In this document: piece after piece, positions 44,777-58,891 of the stretch
How the letters are laid out: each line of letters opens with the position of its first letter
Numbering within the stretch: position 1 is the stretch's first letter
Source: an uncultured Clostridia bacterium
Lineage (GTDB): Bacteria; Bacillota; Clostridia; Oscillospirales; Acutalibacteraceae
Length of the DNA: 64,000 nt
Direction: 5' to 3'
NCBI GenBank assembly: GCA_947632045.1
Contig: CANRNQ010000007.1
Location: forward strand, 37,748-101,747
Translations under genes and position numbers: made by a program
The notes under the pieces: generated by a model
Seen by the model: only the letters and a program-made list of their open reading frames with translations
What the model was told of the DNA's origin: nothing
Database searches by the model: none

Positions 44777-46129
44777 TCATATTTTTCCGAGAGCCGCGAC
44801 TATCCGCTCGAGCCTCATCGCTCTCGAAGCCTTTACAAGCACGCTGTCGCCCTCTTTTATCACATTTTTAAGCTCCCTTAAGATATCGTCCACCTCGGCG
44901 TAATGCTTTGCTCCGCCGCCGAAGCCCTCGCTTATTCCCTCGGCAAGCTTCCCGACGGCAATCAGCTCGTCGACTCCCTTTTCCCTCGCGTAGCGCCCGA
45001 CAGACCTGTGAAGCTCATACTCGTTGTCGCCGAGCTCCTTCATATCCCCGAGGATACAAACTCGCCTGCCCGAAAAGTTCATGAGCGTATCTATCGCGCC
45101 CATAACGGAATTTGGGTTTGCATTGTAGCAGTCGTCTATAATAACTATTTTATCGGTTTTTATCAGGTTGTCGCGGCTGCCGACGGTTTTATACGCCGCA
45201 ACGCCGCGCGCTATCTCCTCGTCGCTCATGCCGAGGCTCTCTCCTACGGCGAAGGCGGCGAGCGCGTTTGAAACCATATATGTGCCTATCGCGTTGATGT
45301 AAACGTCTATGCGCCTGTCGCCGTGAACGAGGGTGCAGCTTATGCCGTCGGCCCCTCTGTTTTCTATGTTCTCGGCGTGGTAGTCGTTATCATCTCCGAG
45401 CCCGAAATATATAGGCTCGATATCCGGTCGGCTTTTCTGCGTGATGAGCTTATCGTCATCTCCGTTGAGGAATATTTTCCTCTCGCCCGTAAGATAATCA
45501 AATATTTCCGTCTTAGCCTTCATCACTCCGTCGCGGTCCCCGAGGTTTTCCAAGTGGCAGTTTCCTATATTTGTTATTACGCAGTGCGTCGGCCTTACCA
45601 TTTTTGCAAGGCGCGTCATCTCGCCGAAATCGGATATGCCCATTTCAATGACGGCGGCGGTATTGGAGTCGTTCATTCCGAACAGGGTTATCGGCACGCC
45701 GAGCTCATTGTTGAAATTGCCCTGAGTCTTGTGCACGTTGAATTTCTGTGAAAGCACGGAGGCAATCATTTCCTTTGTCGAGGTTTTTCCAACGCTGCCG
45801 GTTATGCCGACTATCGGAATACTGAAGAGCGAGCGGTAACTCTCGGCGACCGTCTTGAGCGCTTCAAGCGTGGACTTTACCGCTATGCACGGCTTCGACG
45901 GGCTTTCCGGAACATTCTCGCATATAGCGCAGACCGCCCCGTTTTCAAAGCACTGCTCTATATAATCGTGTCCGTCGCTGCGCTCTCCCTTTATTGCCGC
46001 AAAGCACGCTCCCGACTCTATTTTGCGGCTGTCCGTAACTATTATGGAAACCTCGGTGCTTTTCAGCTCCTCGTCGCCTATATATCTGCCGCCGCAGGCC
46101 CTTAGAATATCGTCTATTGTAAATTTCAT
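44777..46129 (-). CDS. murF: UDP-MurNAc-tripeptide--D-alanyl-D-alanine ligase MurF
   Basis: About 450 residues. The ATP loop is GSVGKTSTKEM near residue 110. The substrate-binding block is NFNNELGVPITLF, and the C-terminal domain has DDCYNANPNSV. It joins D-Ala-D-Ala to UDP-MurNAc-tripeptide in the cytosol, the last soluble step of peptidoglycan precursor synthesis. ATG 46129 (MKFTIDDI) is preferred over a TTG four codons upstream that overlaps the ribosome-binding site. It directly follows ddl, which supplies its dipeptide. Confidence 0.96.
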   Translation of the reverse strand: MKFTIDDILRACGGRYIGDEELKSTEVSIIVTDSRKIESGACFAAIKGERSDGHDYIEQCFENGAVCAICENVPESPSKPCIAVKSTLEALKTVAESYRSLFSIPIVGITGSVGKTSTKEMIASVLSQKFNVHKTQGNFNNELGVPITLFGMNDSNTAAVIEMGISDFGEMTRLAKMVRPTHCVITNIGNCHLENLGDRDGVMKAKTEIFDYLTGERKIFLNGDDDKLITQKSRPDIEPIYFGLGDDNDYHAENIENRGADGISCTLVHGDRRIDVYINAIGTYMVSNALAAFAVGESLGMSDEEIARGVAAYKTVGSRDNLIKTDKIVIIDDCYNANPNSVMGAIDTLMNFSGRRVCILGDMKELGDNEYELHRSVGRYAREKGVDELIAVGKLAEGISEGFGGGAKHYAEVDDILRELKNVIKEGDSVLVKASRAMRLERIVAALGKI

Positions 46130-46143
46130 AGCTACGCTCAATC

Positions 46144-47196
46144 CTATCTGTTATATTTTTCAAGCGAGAGCCTTGCGAGGCGGTCGCAAAGCTCGGGATA
46201 ATCTATGCCGATAACCTCCGCCTCCTGCGGCAAAAGGCTTGTTGGAGTCATTCCCGGGAGGGTGTTCGCCTCGAGGCAGTAAAAGCTGCCGTCCTCCGCG
46301 AGCATAAAATCTATTCGCGCGTAAGCGTCGAGCTTGAGCGCCTTATAGGCTATCTCGGCCTCTCGCTGTATTTTTTCTGTCACGTCCCGCGGTATATCCG
46401 CCGGGCAAAATTCCTCCGTACTGCCGGGCTGATATTTATTTACATAATCGTAAAAGCCCTGCTTCGGCACTATCTCTATTATCGGCAGCGCCTTGCCGTC
46501 GAGCAGCCCCACCGAGAGCTCTCTGCCCTTAATATACTCCTCGACGAGCACCTCGTCCTCGTAACGGAAGGCCTCGTTCATCGCGCCCATGTACTCGTTT
46601 TTGTCGTTTACTATCGACACGCCGACGCTGCTGCCTCCCGAACAGGGCTTTACAACGCAGGGAAAGCTGCTCCAGCCCTCCGCCGCACCGCTTTCAAGGT
46701 CGGCTTTGGTATATACCTCTCCCGCCGCCGTGGAGATATTGTTGCAGAGGAATATGCTCTTTGACACTCCCTTATCCATTGCAAGCGCGCTCCCGAGGCT
46801 TCCCGAGCCCGTGTATTTTATTCCGAGCAGATCAAAGGTCGCCTGGAGCTTTCCGTTTTCGCCGACGTCGCCGTGCAGGGCGAGGAAGGTTATATCTGCG
46901 CTCCTGCATATTTCCTCGACGTTGCGCCCCAAAAAGCGGGCTGATTTATCCTTTCTTAAAGCCTTTATTTTTTCTATATCGGGCACGGTGTTTCCGACCG
47001 GCACGTTCGCTGTAAAGCTGTAATTGCTCTCAAAGAGATTTTCTATATCACATTCGTCCTGTTCATAGCCCATAAACACGTCGAGCAGTACGACATTATG
47101 TCCTTTTTTTCGCAGAGCGTTCGCCACAAGGCAGCCCGAGGTTATGGAAACGTCTCTTTCCGTACTTAGTCCTCCCGCGAGAACAACGATTCTCAT
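46144..47196 (-). CDS. ddl: D-alanine--D-alanine ligase
   Basis: About 350 residues, ATP-grasp fold. The N-terminal VVLAGGLSTERDVSI is typical. Conserved segments are FLALHGDVGENGKLQ, CVVKPCSGGSSVGVS, ARIDFMLAEDG and LEANTLPGMTPTSLLP. It makes D-Ala-D-Ala from two D-Ala. ATG 47196 is preferred: AGGGG ends 8 bases upstream, and the in-frame GTG at 47205 lies within that site. It is coupled to murF two bases downstream. Confidence 0.96.
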   Translation of the reverse strand: MRIVVLAGGLSTERDVSITSGCLVANALRKKGHNVVLLDVFMGYEQDECDIENLFESNYSFTANVPVGNTVPDIEKIKALRKDKSARFLGRNVEEICRSADITFLALHGDVGENGKLQATFDLLGIKYTGSGSLGSALAMDKGVSKSIFLCNNISTAAGEVYTKADLESGAAEGWSSFPCVVKPCSGGSSVGVSIVNDKNEYMGAMNEAFRYEDEVLVEEYIKGRELSVGLLDGKALPIIEIVPKQGFYDYVNKYQPGSTEEFCPADIPRDVTEKIQREAEIAYKALKLDAYARIDFMLAEDGSFYCLEANTLPGMTPTSLLPQEAEVIGIDYPELCDRLARLSLEKYNR

Positions 47197-47358
47197 ATGT
47201 AACACCCCTGTTATTGTTTTTGGATCGTTTTTGGCTCGTTTTGGCGGTCTGTTATTCGGAGTTTATCCTTTGCCAAAATGATCCGCAGATATTAACATTA
47301 TATTACTAATGGCGTATTTTTGCAAGGAAAAGAAAGCTCTAAATGCGGAGCGGGGTTT

Positions 47359-47512
47359 GGGGGCGGCGACCGTCCCCTTTCCGCCTGCGGCGGAAAGGGG
47401 ACGAAAACGCGGCGCGGGAGGATCTCCGACAGGAAAGCTGCCCTGTGCCGCCGCGTTTTCTGCGCAGCGAAGCTGCGCGGTCGCCGCCCCCGCGCCGCGC
47501 GAAGCGCGGCGC
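47359..47512. repeat. Compound palindromic element, copy G (long hairpin first, with an accessory hairpin)
   Basis: Core outer repeat GGGGGCGGCGACC (47359-47371) / complement (47479-47491). Long hairpin GTCCCCTTTCCGCC with its complement comes first (47372-47402), then the central stem GAAAACGCGGCG / CCGCCGCGTTTTC, then the short hairpin TGCGCAGC-gaa-GCTGCGC (47461-47478). An accessory hairpin GCGCCGCGC-gaa-GCGCGGCGC (47492-47512) sits on the short-hairpin side, as it does in copy F. The loop contains GCCCTGTG on the plus strand. It lies between ddl and the unknown gene's terminator. Confidence 0.9.
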
Positions 47513-47540
47513 TTGCCCTCGTATAGAGGTCTATGAGCGG

Positions 47541-47573
47541 ATAAAAATAAAGCGGGGAGCCTTCGCTCCCCGC
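47541..47573 (-). terminator. Terminator after the 97-residue unknown gene
   Basis: Stem GCGGGGAGC (47552-47560) / GCTCCCCGC (47565-47573) with a cttc loop. The minus-strand tail is TTTATTTTTAT. It ends the ANTAR-car-pyrG-dapL string. Confidence 0.85.
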
Positions 47574-47592
47574 GCACATTATCCGTGTACTA

Positions 47593-47886
47593 TTATTTTT
47601 CATTTAAAGCGCGGTCAAGCCATATCTCGCCTATATCCATGGCGAGATAAAGCCCCTGCTTTTCGCTCGACTTTACGACCTGCTTGCGCGGCGGAATATC
47701 CGGATCGGTACACATAAGCTGTATCGTCACCTTGTCCGCAACCTCAAGGTCGTTCACCATTTTAGTGGACTTGACTTTAAGCCTCACCACATATTTTTCG
47801 GTCATATTTCCATAGTAAAGATCGTTGCCCACGCGCACGAGAGGCTTGCCCTTGTACGTCGGAAACTGGGATTTTTTCTTAGCCAT
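47593..47886 (-). CDS. Conserved hypothetical protein, 97 residues
   Basis: I do not recognise a named domain. The protein is small, mixed charge and beta-rich, with a basic start (AKKKSQFPTYKGKPLVR), a block KYVVRLKVKSTKMVNDLEVADKV, and an acidic, hydrophobic end (LYLAMDIGEIWLDRAL). It is cytoplasmic with no signal or membrane helix. It is the last gene of the dapL string, 52 bases after dapL, and has its own terminator. Small proteins of this kind are seen in Ruminococcus-like genomes without function. Confidence 0.7.
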   Translation of the reverse strand: MAKKKSQFPTYKGKPLVRVGNDLYYGNMTEKYVVRLKVKSTKMVNDLEVADKVTIQLMCTDPDIPPRKQVVKSSEKQGLYLAMDIGEIWLDRALNEK

Positions 47887-47938
47887 TCCTGTTCCTCCTT
47901 CTAAATCGTATTGTATTCACATAACCTATCACAAATTT

Positions 47939-49150
47939 TTATTTTGAAAGGAGCTTCTTTATTCTTTCCATAGCCTCTATTGTGTTGTCGCGGTTGCCAA
48001 ACGAGGTGAGCCTGAAATAGCCCTCGCCGTTTCTACCAAAGCCCGCGCCCGGCGTGCCTACCACGTTCGCCTCGTTGAGCAGAAGGTCGAAAAATTCCCA
48101 TGAGCCCATATTATTGGGGCACTCAAGCCAGATGTAGGGCGAGTTTTTGCCGCCCGAATACCATATGCCGAGTTCATCAAGAGCGCTCGCGATTATCCTC
48201 GCGTTCTCCTTGTAATATTCAAGATTTTCTCTGCACTGTCTTTGGCCCTCCTCGGAGAACACAGCCGCCGCCCCGCACTGAACGGGATAAGAAACGCCGT
48301 TGAACTTTGAGCCCTGTCGTCTGCCCCATATCTGAGAAACGTTTACGACCGTGCCGTCGTCCGTCGTGACCTCAAGCTCCTTCGGAACCACCGTGTATCC
48401 GCAGCGCAGTCCGGTAAAGCCAGCCGTCTTTGAAAGCGAGCATATCTCTATCGCGCACCTTTTCGCTCCCTCTATCGCGAAAATGCTTCTCGGAACGTCG
48501 TCCTCGGTTATGAACGCCTCGTATGCCGCGTCGTATATTATTATCGCCTTATTTTCAAGAGCATAATCGACCCATGCCTTGAGCTGAGCTGTAGTAAAGG
48601 CCGCTCCCGTCGGGTTATTCGGCGAGCAGAGATATATTAAATCGGCGTGTACGCTCTTATCGGGAACGGCGTTAAAGCCGTTTTCGCGGGTAGAGTCTAT
48701 ATATATTACCTCTCTGCCGCTCATAAGGTTTGAATCGACATAGACCGGATACGCCGGGTCGGAAATTAAAACGGTATTCTTTTCACCGAATATATCAACT
48801 ATATTTCCGCAGTCGGACTTTGCGCCGTCGCTTATCCTTATATCGTCCGCCGGAACGTCTACGCCGAAGCTCTTATAATAATTCGACGCCGCTTCCTTGA
48901 GGAAGTCATAGCCCGTGCCGCTGTCCTCATAGCCCTTGAAGGTTTCCTTAACGCCCATCTCCTCAACGCCCTTTTTTACCGCGTCAACAACGCACGGCGC
49001 GAGCGGGAGCGTTACGTCGCCTATTCCCATTCTTATTATATTGTCCTTTTTATCGGGGTTCTTCTCGATATATTCGTTTATTCTCTTTGCGATATTTATG
49101 AAAAGATAATTCTTTTCAAGCTTTAAAAAGTTTTCGTTGATCTGTGGCAT
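47939..49150 (-). CDS. dapL: LL-diaminopimelate aminotransferase
   Basis: 403 residues, PLP fold type I. The DapL marks are present: RMGIGDVTLPLAPCVVDA at the start, SDGAKSDCGNI, SDPAYPVYVDSN, YLCSPNNPTGA, and the PLP lysine in CSLSKTAGFTGLRCGY. It converts tetrahydrodipicolinate directly to LL-DAP for lysine and peptidoglycan. The pathway therefore uses DapL rather than succinylated intermediates, with DapF (fused to CarB, below) making meso-DAP next. Confidence 0.97.
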   Translation of the reverse strand: MPQINENFLKLEKNYLFINIAKRINEYIEKNPDKKDNIIRMGIGDVTLPLAPCVVDAVKKGVEEMGVKETFKGYEDSGTGYDFLKEAASNYYKSFGVDVPADDIRISDGAKSDCGNIVDIFGEKNTVLISDPAYPVYVDSNLMSGREVIYIDSTRENGFNAVPDKSVHADLIYLCSPNNPTGAAFTTAQLKAWVDYALENKAIIIYDAAYEAFITEDDVPRSIFAIEGAKRCAIEICSLSKTAGFTGLRCGYTVVPKELEVTTDDGTVVNVSQIWGRRQGSKFNGVSYPVQCGAAAVFSEEGQRQCRENLEYYKENARIIASALDELGIWYSGGKNSPYIWLECPNNMGSWEFFDLLLNEANVVGTPGAGFGRNGEGYFRLTSFGNRDNTIEAMERIKKLLSK

Positions 49151-49196
49151 TTTTCTCTCCCTTTCAAAATCAATTTAGAGCCGCCTATGCGCTCTT

Positions 49197-55122
<5,926 letters not shown>

Positions 55123-55150
55123 TTGTCACATTCCTTTCAGCAGCCGTGAT

Positions 55151-56224
55151 TTATTGATCCATCATTGAAATAAACCTGTCAAAGAGGAACGCCGTATCGA
55201 GCGGCCCTCCGCACGCCTCGGGGTGGAACTGCACCGAGAACGCCGGCATATCATTGTAGCTTACTCCCTCGCAGGTGCCGTCGTTTCCGTTCACAAAACT
55301 CTCCCTCGCGTTTTTCGGAAGCGTTTCGCTCATAACCGCGTAGCCGTGGTTCTGGCTTGTGATATAAACTCTGCCCGTTTCGGTTTCGGTCGCCGGCTGA
55401 TTAGCGCCTCTGTGACCGTATTTGAGCTTGTGCGTTTTCGCCCCCTGCGACATGGCGAGAAGCTGATGTCCGAGGCAGATGCCGAAGGTTGGCAGCTTGC
55501 TCTCGCACAATTTTTTAAGCTCGCTTATTATCTGCGTATTCTCCTGCGGGTCGCCGGGGCCGTTTGAGAGCATTATTCCGTCCGGCTTCAGCGCGAGTAT
55601 CTCCTCGGCGGTGGTATTCGCCGGAACGACCGTTACGTCGCAGCCGCGCTTTACGAGTTCTCTTGCTATATTGCCCTTTGCGCCGAAATCCCACAGCACA
55701 ACGCGGCGCTTTGCGTTCTCCGCCTTAAGCTCCTCTCGCTCTCCGCTCGACACCGAGGCGACCGCGTTTGTAACCTTGTAGCTCCTTATCTCATCAAGAT
55801 CCTTTTCCAAATTGTCGAGCGAATATGTCACCTTGCAGTTCATAACGCCGTATTCGCGCACTATCCTTGTTATCGCTCTTGTGTCAAGGTCGTATATTCC
55901 CGGTATTCCCTCGTCCTTTAAAAAAGTGTCAAGGATACCCTCGCAACGGAAGTTGGACGGCTCTTGACACCTGTTTCTTACGATATACGCTTTGAGCGCG
56001 GGGTGTTTGCTCTCAAAATCGGAGGGAATTACCCCGTAGTTTCCGATCAAAGGGAATGTCTGAATAACTACCTGACCGTAGTAGCTCGGATCAGTTAGTG
56101 TTTCAAGGTATCCTGTCATTGCCGTCGTAAAGACGAGCTCTCCGAGCGCTTCCTTCTCAGCGCCGAAGCTTGTTCCCTCAAATGTCCTGCCGTTTTCGAG
56201 TATCAGGTACGCCTTGCGGCTCAT
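55151..56224 (-). CDS. carA: Carbamoyl-phosphate synthase small subunit
   Basis: About 357 residues. The N-terminal CarA domain (GTSFGAEKEALGELVFTTAMTGY) is followed by a glutamine amidotransferase with GLNI-like FGICLGHQLLAMSQG and the HxE pair FSVQFHPEACGG. It releases ammonia from glutamine for CarB. ATG 56224 (MSRKAYLI) is preferred; AAAGGA precedes it by 9 bases. It starts 37 bases after the ANTAR gene and 28 bases precede carB. Confidence 0.96.
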   Translation of the reverse strand: MSRKAYLILENGRTFEGTSFGAEKEALGELVFTTAMTGYLETLTDPSYYGQVVIQTFPLIGNYGVIPSDFESKHPALKAYIVRNRCQEPSNFRCEGILDTFLKDEGIPGIYDLDTRAITRIVREYGVMNCKVTYSLDNLEKDLDEIRSYKVTNAVASVSSGEREELKAENAKRRVVLWDFGAKGNIARELVKRGCDVTVVPANTTAEEILALKPDGIMLSNGPGDPQENTQIISELKKLCESKLPTFGICLGHQLLAMSQGAKTHKLKYGHRGANQPATETETGRVYITSQNHGYAVMSETLPKNARESFVNGNDGTCEGVSYNDMPAFSVQFHPEACGGPLDTAFLFDRFISMMDQ

Positions 56225-56261
56225 AGAATCAATTCCTTTCAAATAGTCTGTTTTTGTATGC

Positions 56262-56831
56262 TTACAGCTCGTATGTGCTCAGCACTCTGCGCGCCACATC
56301 GAGCTTGCTGATGCGCATATCCATCGCCTGCTTTTCAAGGTAGCGGTGCGCCTGCTCCTCGCTCATGGTCAGGCACTGCATCAGCGTGAATTTCGCACGG
56401 TTGATTATTTTCATCTCCTCAACCTGATGCTTCAGCTTTGTGTTTTCCGCCTCGAGAAAGCCAAGCCTCTTTTTTGAAATTTCCCAGGTTCGCAGGCACC
56501 GGTGAAAGCCGGTGAGGTTTACGGGCTTTTTTAACGCGAAAACTCCCTTTTCCTCCAGCGCCTCAAAGCATTTTTCATATACCTCGCTCTTCAAAAGCAC
56601 GAACACTCCGGCGCGCGTGCTACGACAAAGCTCAACGGACAAATCTATTCCTCCGCCGCCGAGTATCGGCGTATTTACGACTATCGCGTCAAAGGCTCTG
56701 CCGCGCAGAAGCTCTTGAGCCGTTTCGGCGTTGTTAGCGCAGGCGGCGTCGCTGTAGCCCTCGCTTATCATAAGCTCTTTCAGCGGAGTCATGCTTCGTT
56801 CCGTTTTGGTTATTATCAAAACGCTTTTCAT
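56262..56831 (-). CDS. ANTAR-domain response regulator (RNA-binding antiterminator)
   Basis: About 189 residues. A receiver-like N-terminal domain (VLIITKTERSMTPLKELM, with a conserved phosphorylation site unclear) is followed by a coiled-coil linker (LGFLEAENTKLKHQVEEM) and a C-terminal ANTAR domain (INRAKFTLMQCLTMSEEQAHRYLEKQAMD). ANTAR proteins bind two-hairpin RNA motifs and prevent termination, often in nitrogen metabolism genes. ATG 56831 is chosen because the predicted transcription start (about 56843) lies inside the longer frame. Being first in the string ANTAR-carA-carB-dapF-pyrG makes it a candidate regulator of it. Confidence 0.88.
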   Translation of the reverse strand: MKSVLIITKTERSMTPLKELMISEGYSDAACANNAETAQELLRGRAFDAIVVNTPILGGGGIDLSVELCRSTRAGVFVLLKSEVYEKCFEALEEKGVFALKKPVNLTGFHRCLRTWEISKKRLGFLEAENTKLKHQVEEMKIINRAKFTLMQCLTMSEEQAHRYLEKQAMDMRISKLDVARRVLSTYEL

Positions 56832-56849
56832 AACTATCACCATCATAAT

Positions 56850-56878
56850 ATTTTAACTTAAAACGGGAAAAAAATCAA
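56850..56878 (-). promoter_or_regulatory. Predicted promoter of the ANTAR-car string
   Basis: Minus strand TTGATT (56878-56873), 17-base spacer, TAAAAT (56855-56850). The leader before ATG 56831 would be about 12 bases. Confidence 0.6.
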
Positions 56879-57022
56879 TCAAAATTTTCAAAGCTTTGCG
56901 AGTCTCTAATTATCGGGCTTGCAGGCTCGGTGTAAACGGCGTTTTAAGGCGGCGCAGGCTCGGCGATTATATTTATATTACGCTTATGCAGACTCGATTA
57001 AGGTGCATTTTGAGCGTGTAGG

Positions 57023-57246
57023 GCTGTCGCATTTATATTTCTCGGCCGCGTTGTGCGGGCGACGCAGATACGGGCGGCGACCGCCCGCTTCCCGCCTGCG
57101 GCGGCAAGCGGGCAAAAACGCGGCGGCGCGACTCCCCCGACAGAGGAAAAACCCTGCTCCCGCCGCGTTTTCCGCGCGGCTGCGCCGCGCCGGTCGCCGC
57201 CCGAACCTTAAACCCGCAAAATCTTAAAACGCGGAAATGCGACAGC
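57023..57246. repeat. Compound palindromic element, copy I (long hairpin first)
   Basis: Terminal repeat GCTGTCGCATTT (57023-57034) / AAATGCGACAGC (57235-57246). Core outer repeat CGGGCGGCGACC (57071-57082) / complement (57192-57203). Long hairpin GCCCGCTTCCCGCC first (one mismatch), central stem AAAACGCGGCGG / CCGCCGCGTTTT, short hairpin GCGCGGC-tgc-GCCGCGC last. The loop ends ACCCTGCTCC. It lies in the divergent space between the ANTAR and lipoprotein genes, upstream of both promoters. Its left flank contains TTGTGCGGGCGACGCAG, the reverse complement of which recurs in the right flank of copy B. Confidence 0.9.
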
Positions 57247-57305
57247 GAGCGCGAATCACAGAGCCGCAAGAGACGAGCCGCAAAAAGATATTCTTAAAAT
57301 TTTTA

Positions 57306-57334
57306 TTGACATTGCGCCCCGTTCATTCTACTAT
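57306..57334 (+). promoter_or_regulatory. Predicted promoter of the second small lipoprotein gene
   Basis: TTGACA (57306-57311), 17-base spacer, TACTAT (57329-57334). The gene starts about 90 bases downstream. Confidence 0.65.
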
Positions 57335-57433
57335 TAAAATCGCAGCAAGACTTTATAAGCGCGCGAAGATAATGCGCCGCTGCGAAAAATCTATAACAAA
57401 TATATAACAAATAATATAAAGGAGATAACTATA

Positions 57434-57868
57434 ATGAACATCGCACAAAATATTAAAGGCATAAAAACTTTCAAAGCATACAAGCCGATTGCGGCGTTAA
57501 TCGGAGCCGTTTTCATTCTGCTCTTTTCCTTCGGCTGTTCCGACAGCGGTTCTAAGCCGCCAAAGGAGCTTATCCTCGGCAACTGGAGTTACATGGGACA
57601 AAGCTGGTGCGAATTTAACGACGACAACACCTGCATCATAGGCGGCACGGCCGGCGAATACAAGATAGCCAAGGACAACTCTATCACCATGAGCGTTTAC
57701 ACCTCGGACGACGAGCTGAACTTTGAGTGGGCGGGCAGCGCCGACAAAGCCGACTTCAAGCATTGGTACGTTGACGAGGACACGCTTTATATAAACGGAA
57801 TGACGTATCCGCGCGCGGAGGGGGAGGCGGCGACCGCGGCGAGCGCAACAGTTGGAGAGGATAATTAA
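57434..57868 (+). CDS. Small predicted lipoprotein
   Basis: 144 residues. A signal peptide ends in the lipobox FSFGC, then a short linker and a small beta-rich domain (LILGNWSYMGQSWCEF, GEYKIAKDNSITMSVY, EDTLYINGMTYPRA). AAAGGAG precedes the ATG by 8 bases. The 'GNW...F..DGT....G..Y.I' pattern recurs in many small secreted proteins of Clostridia, whose role is unknown. It is monocistronic. Confidence 0.75.
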   Translation: MNIAQNIKGIKTFKAYKPIAALIGAVFILLFSFGCSDSGSKPPKELILGNWSYMGQSWCEFNDDNTCIIGGTAGEYKIAKDNSITMSVYTSDDELNFEWAGSADKADFKHWYVDEDTLYINGMTYPRAEGEAATAASATVGEDN

Positions 57869-58033
57869 AGGCGAAATACGCCTATACACATTATCCTTGA
57901 CACAGATAAAAGCAGAGTGTTCAGGGAAAATATTTTATTGCGAAAACAGATAAAAAATAATTAAGGCATCTTAGCAAGCTAAGATTTGGGCAAAGGCAAA
58001 AAACAACACCTTATCTTCCGCGAGTGAAGCATT

Positions 58034-58069
58034 AAAAAGCGCTGCACGCAGTTTTGCATGCAGCGCTTT
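58034..58069 (-). terminator. Terminator of the glycan locus
   Basis: Stem AAAGCGCTGCA (58036-58046) / TGCAGCGCTTT (58059-58069). On the minus strand it is followed by TTTTTAAT. It ends the glf-neuB...HAD unit just past the truncated acyltransferase. The rest of the 57869-58125 space shows nothing else to me. Confidence 0.75.
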
Positions 58070-58125
58070 AATTCGTGCCAAATTTTATCGTATTTTACAA
58101 GTATCACTTCATAATAATATTTTTC

Positions 58126-58257
58126 TTAACCGACTATATTTTTACATATACCGTCTAACATAAATTGCGAATCTACTGAAAGCAAGTGTAGTGCAACTAT
58201 GCCTAAACAGGCAAAAGAACGCAGACCGTCAATATTGTTATAGTGTTCTTTACTCAA
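58126..58257 (-). pseudogene. Truncated acyltransferase-3 (OatA-like) N-terminus
   Basis: A 43-codon frame (TTG 58257 with AAAGG nearby, TAA at 58126). It begins with YNNIDGLRSFACLGIVALHLL, which is the first membrane helix of the acyltransferase-3 family (DGLR..A...V...H). The rest of the usual 330 or more residues is missing. It follows the HAD gene by 61 bases at the end of the glycan locus, so an O-acetyltransferase gene was probably cut by a deletion or rearrangement. Confidence 0.7.
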
Positions 58258-58318
58258 CCTTTTCCACTCCCGTTATACTATTCTTAAATCATCGAAGTTA
58301 GCTTTAAATTTCTCCTTG

Positions 58319-58879
58319 TCATGCCATTGGCGCTAAAATCAACTCCGCGACCTCGCGTATTACGCCTTCTCCGCCACGCGCATTCGCCGCATATTTGGCT
58401 GCCGACTTGATTTGAGGCATAGCGTCGGCGGGGCAACAGCCTAAGCCGACCGCCTTTATAACGGCAAGATCGTTTATATCGTCGCCTATATAAGCTATTT
58501 CATCCAATGGTATATTATATTTCTCTGATAATTTCTCGATAACCGACAGCTTGTCTGTAATACCCATATGAAGCTCATCAACATTCATTTTTTCGGCTCT
58601 GCGGCGATTTAATTCAACGTTTTCACTCGTGATTATACCGGTAATTATGCCCTTCTTTTTAAGCAGGGAAAAGCCCATTCCGTCCTTTGTGTTGAATTTT
58701 TTTAATTCATCTCCGTTTTCGCTGTAATACATTCCACCGTCAGTAAGACAGCCGTCGCAGTCGGTAAGCAGCATTTTTATTTTTGATGAATCAACGGCTT
58801 TGTTGTTTTTTTCTAACGATTTGATATGCTCGCAAAATTTAACTTCATCTTCCGCATTCTCTAAAACAATTATTTTCAT
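58319..58879 (-). CDS. KdsC-like HAD phosphatase (nonulosonate-9-phosphate or related)
   Basis: 186 residues. A 30-residue N-terminal extension is followed by the HAD class C0 core: LLTDCDGCLTDGGMYY (the two catalytic Asp of DxD), GIITSENVELN, and IGDDINDLAVIKAV. This subclass (KdsC, KDN-9-P phosphatase, NeuNAc-9-P phosphatase) dephosphorylates 8- or 9-carbon keto acids as tetramers. Next to NeuB and NeuA-like genes it most likely serves a nonulosonic acid pathway in which NeuB makes a 9-phosphate. The third position of DCDG (usually V) is Cys. Confidence 0.85.
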   Translation of the reverse strand: MKIIVLENAEDEVKFCEHIKSLEKNNKAVDSSKIKMLLTDCDGCLTDGGMYYSENGDELKKFNTKDGMGFSLLKKKGIITGIITSENVELNRRRAEKMNVDELHMGITDKLSVIEKLSEKYNIPLDEIAYIGDDINDLAVIKAVGLGCCPADAMPQIKSAAKYAANARGGEGVIREVAELILAPMA

Positions 58880-58891
58880 ATCGCACTCTCT

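Noticed and set aside
49151..49196. Lysine riboswitch in front of dapL
   Set aside because: The gap to pyrG is only 46 bases, too short for the aptamer.
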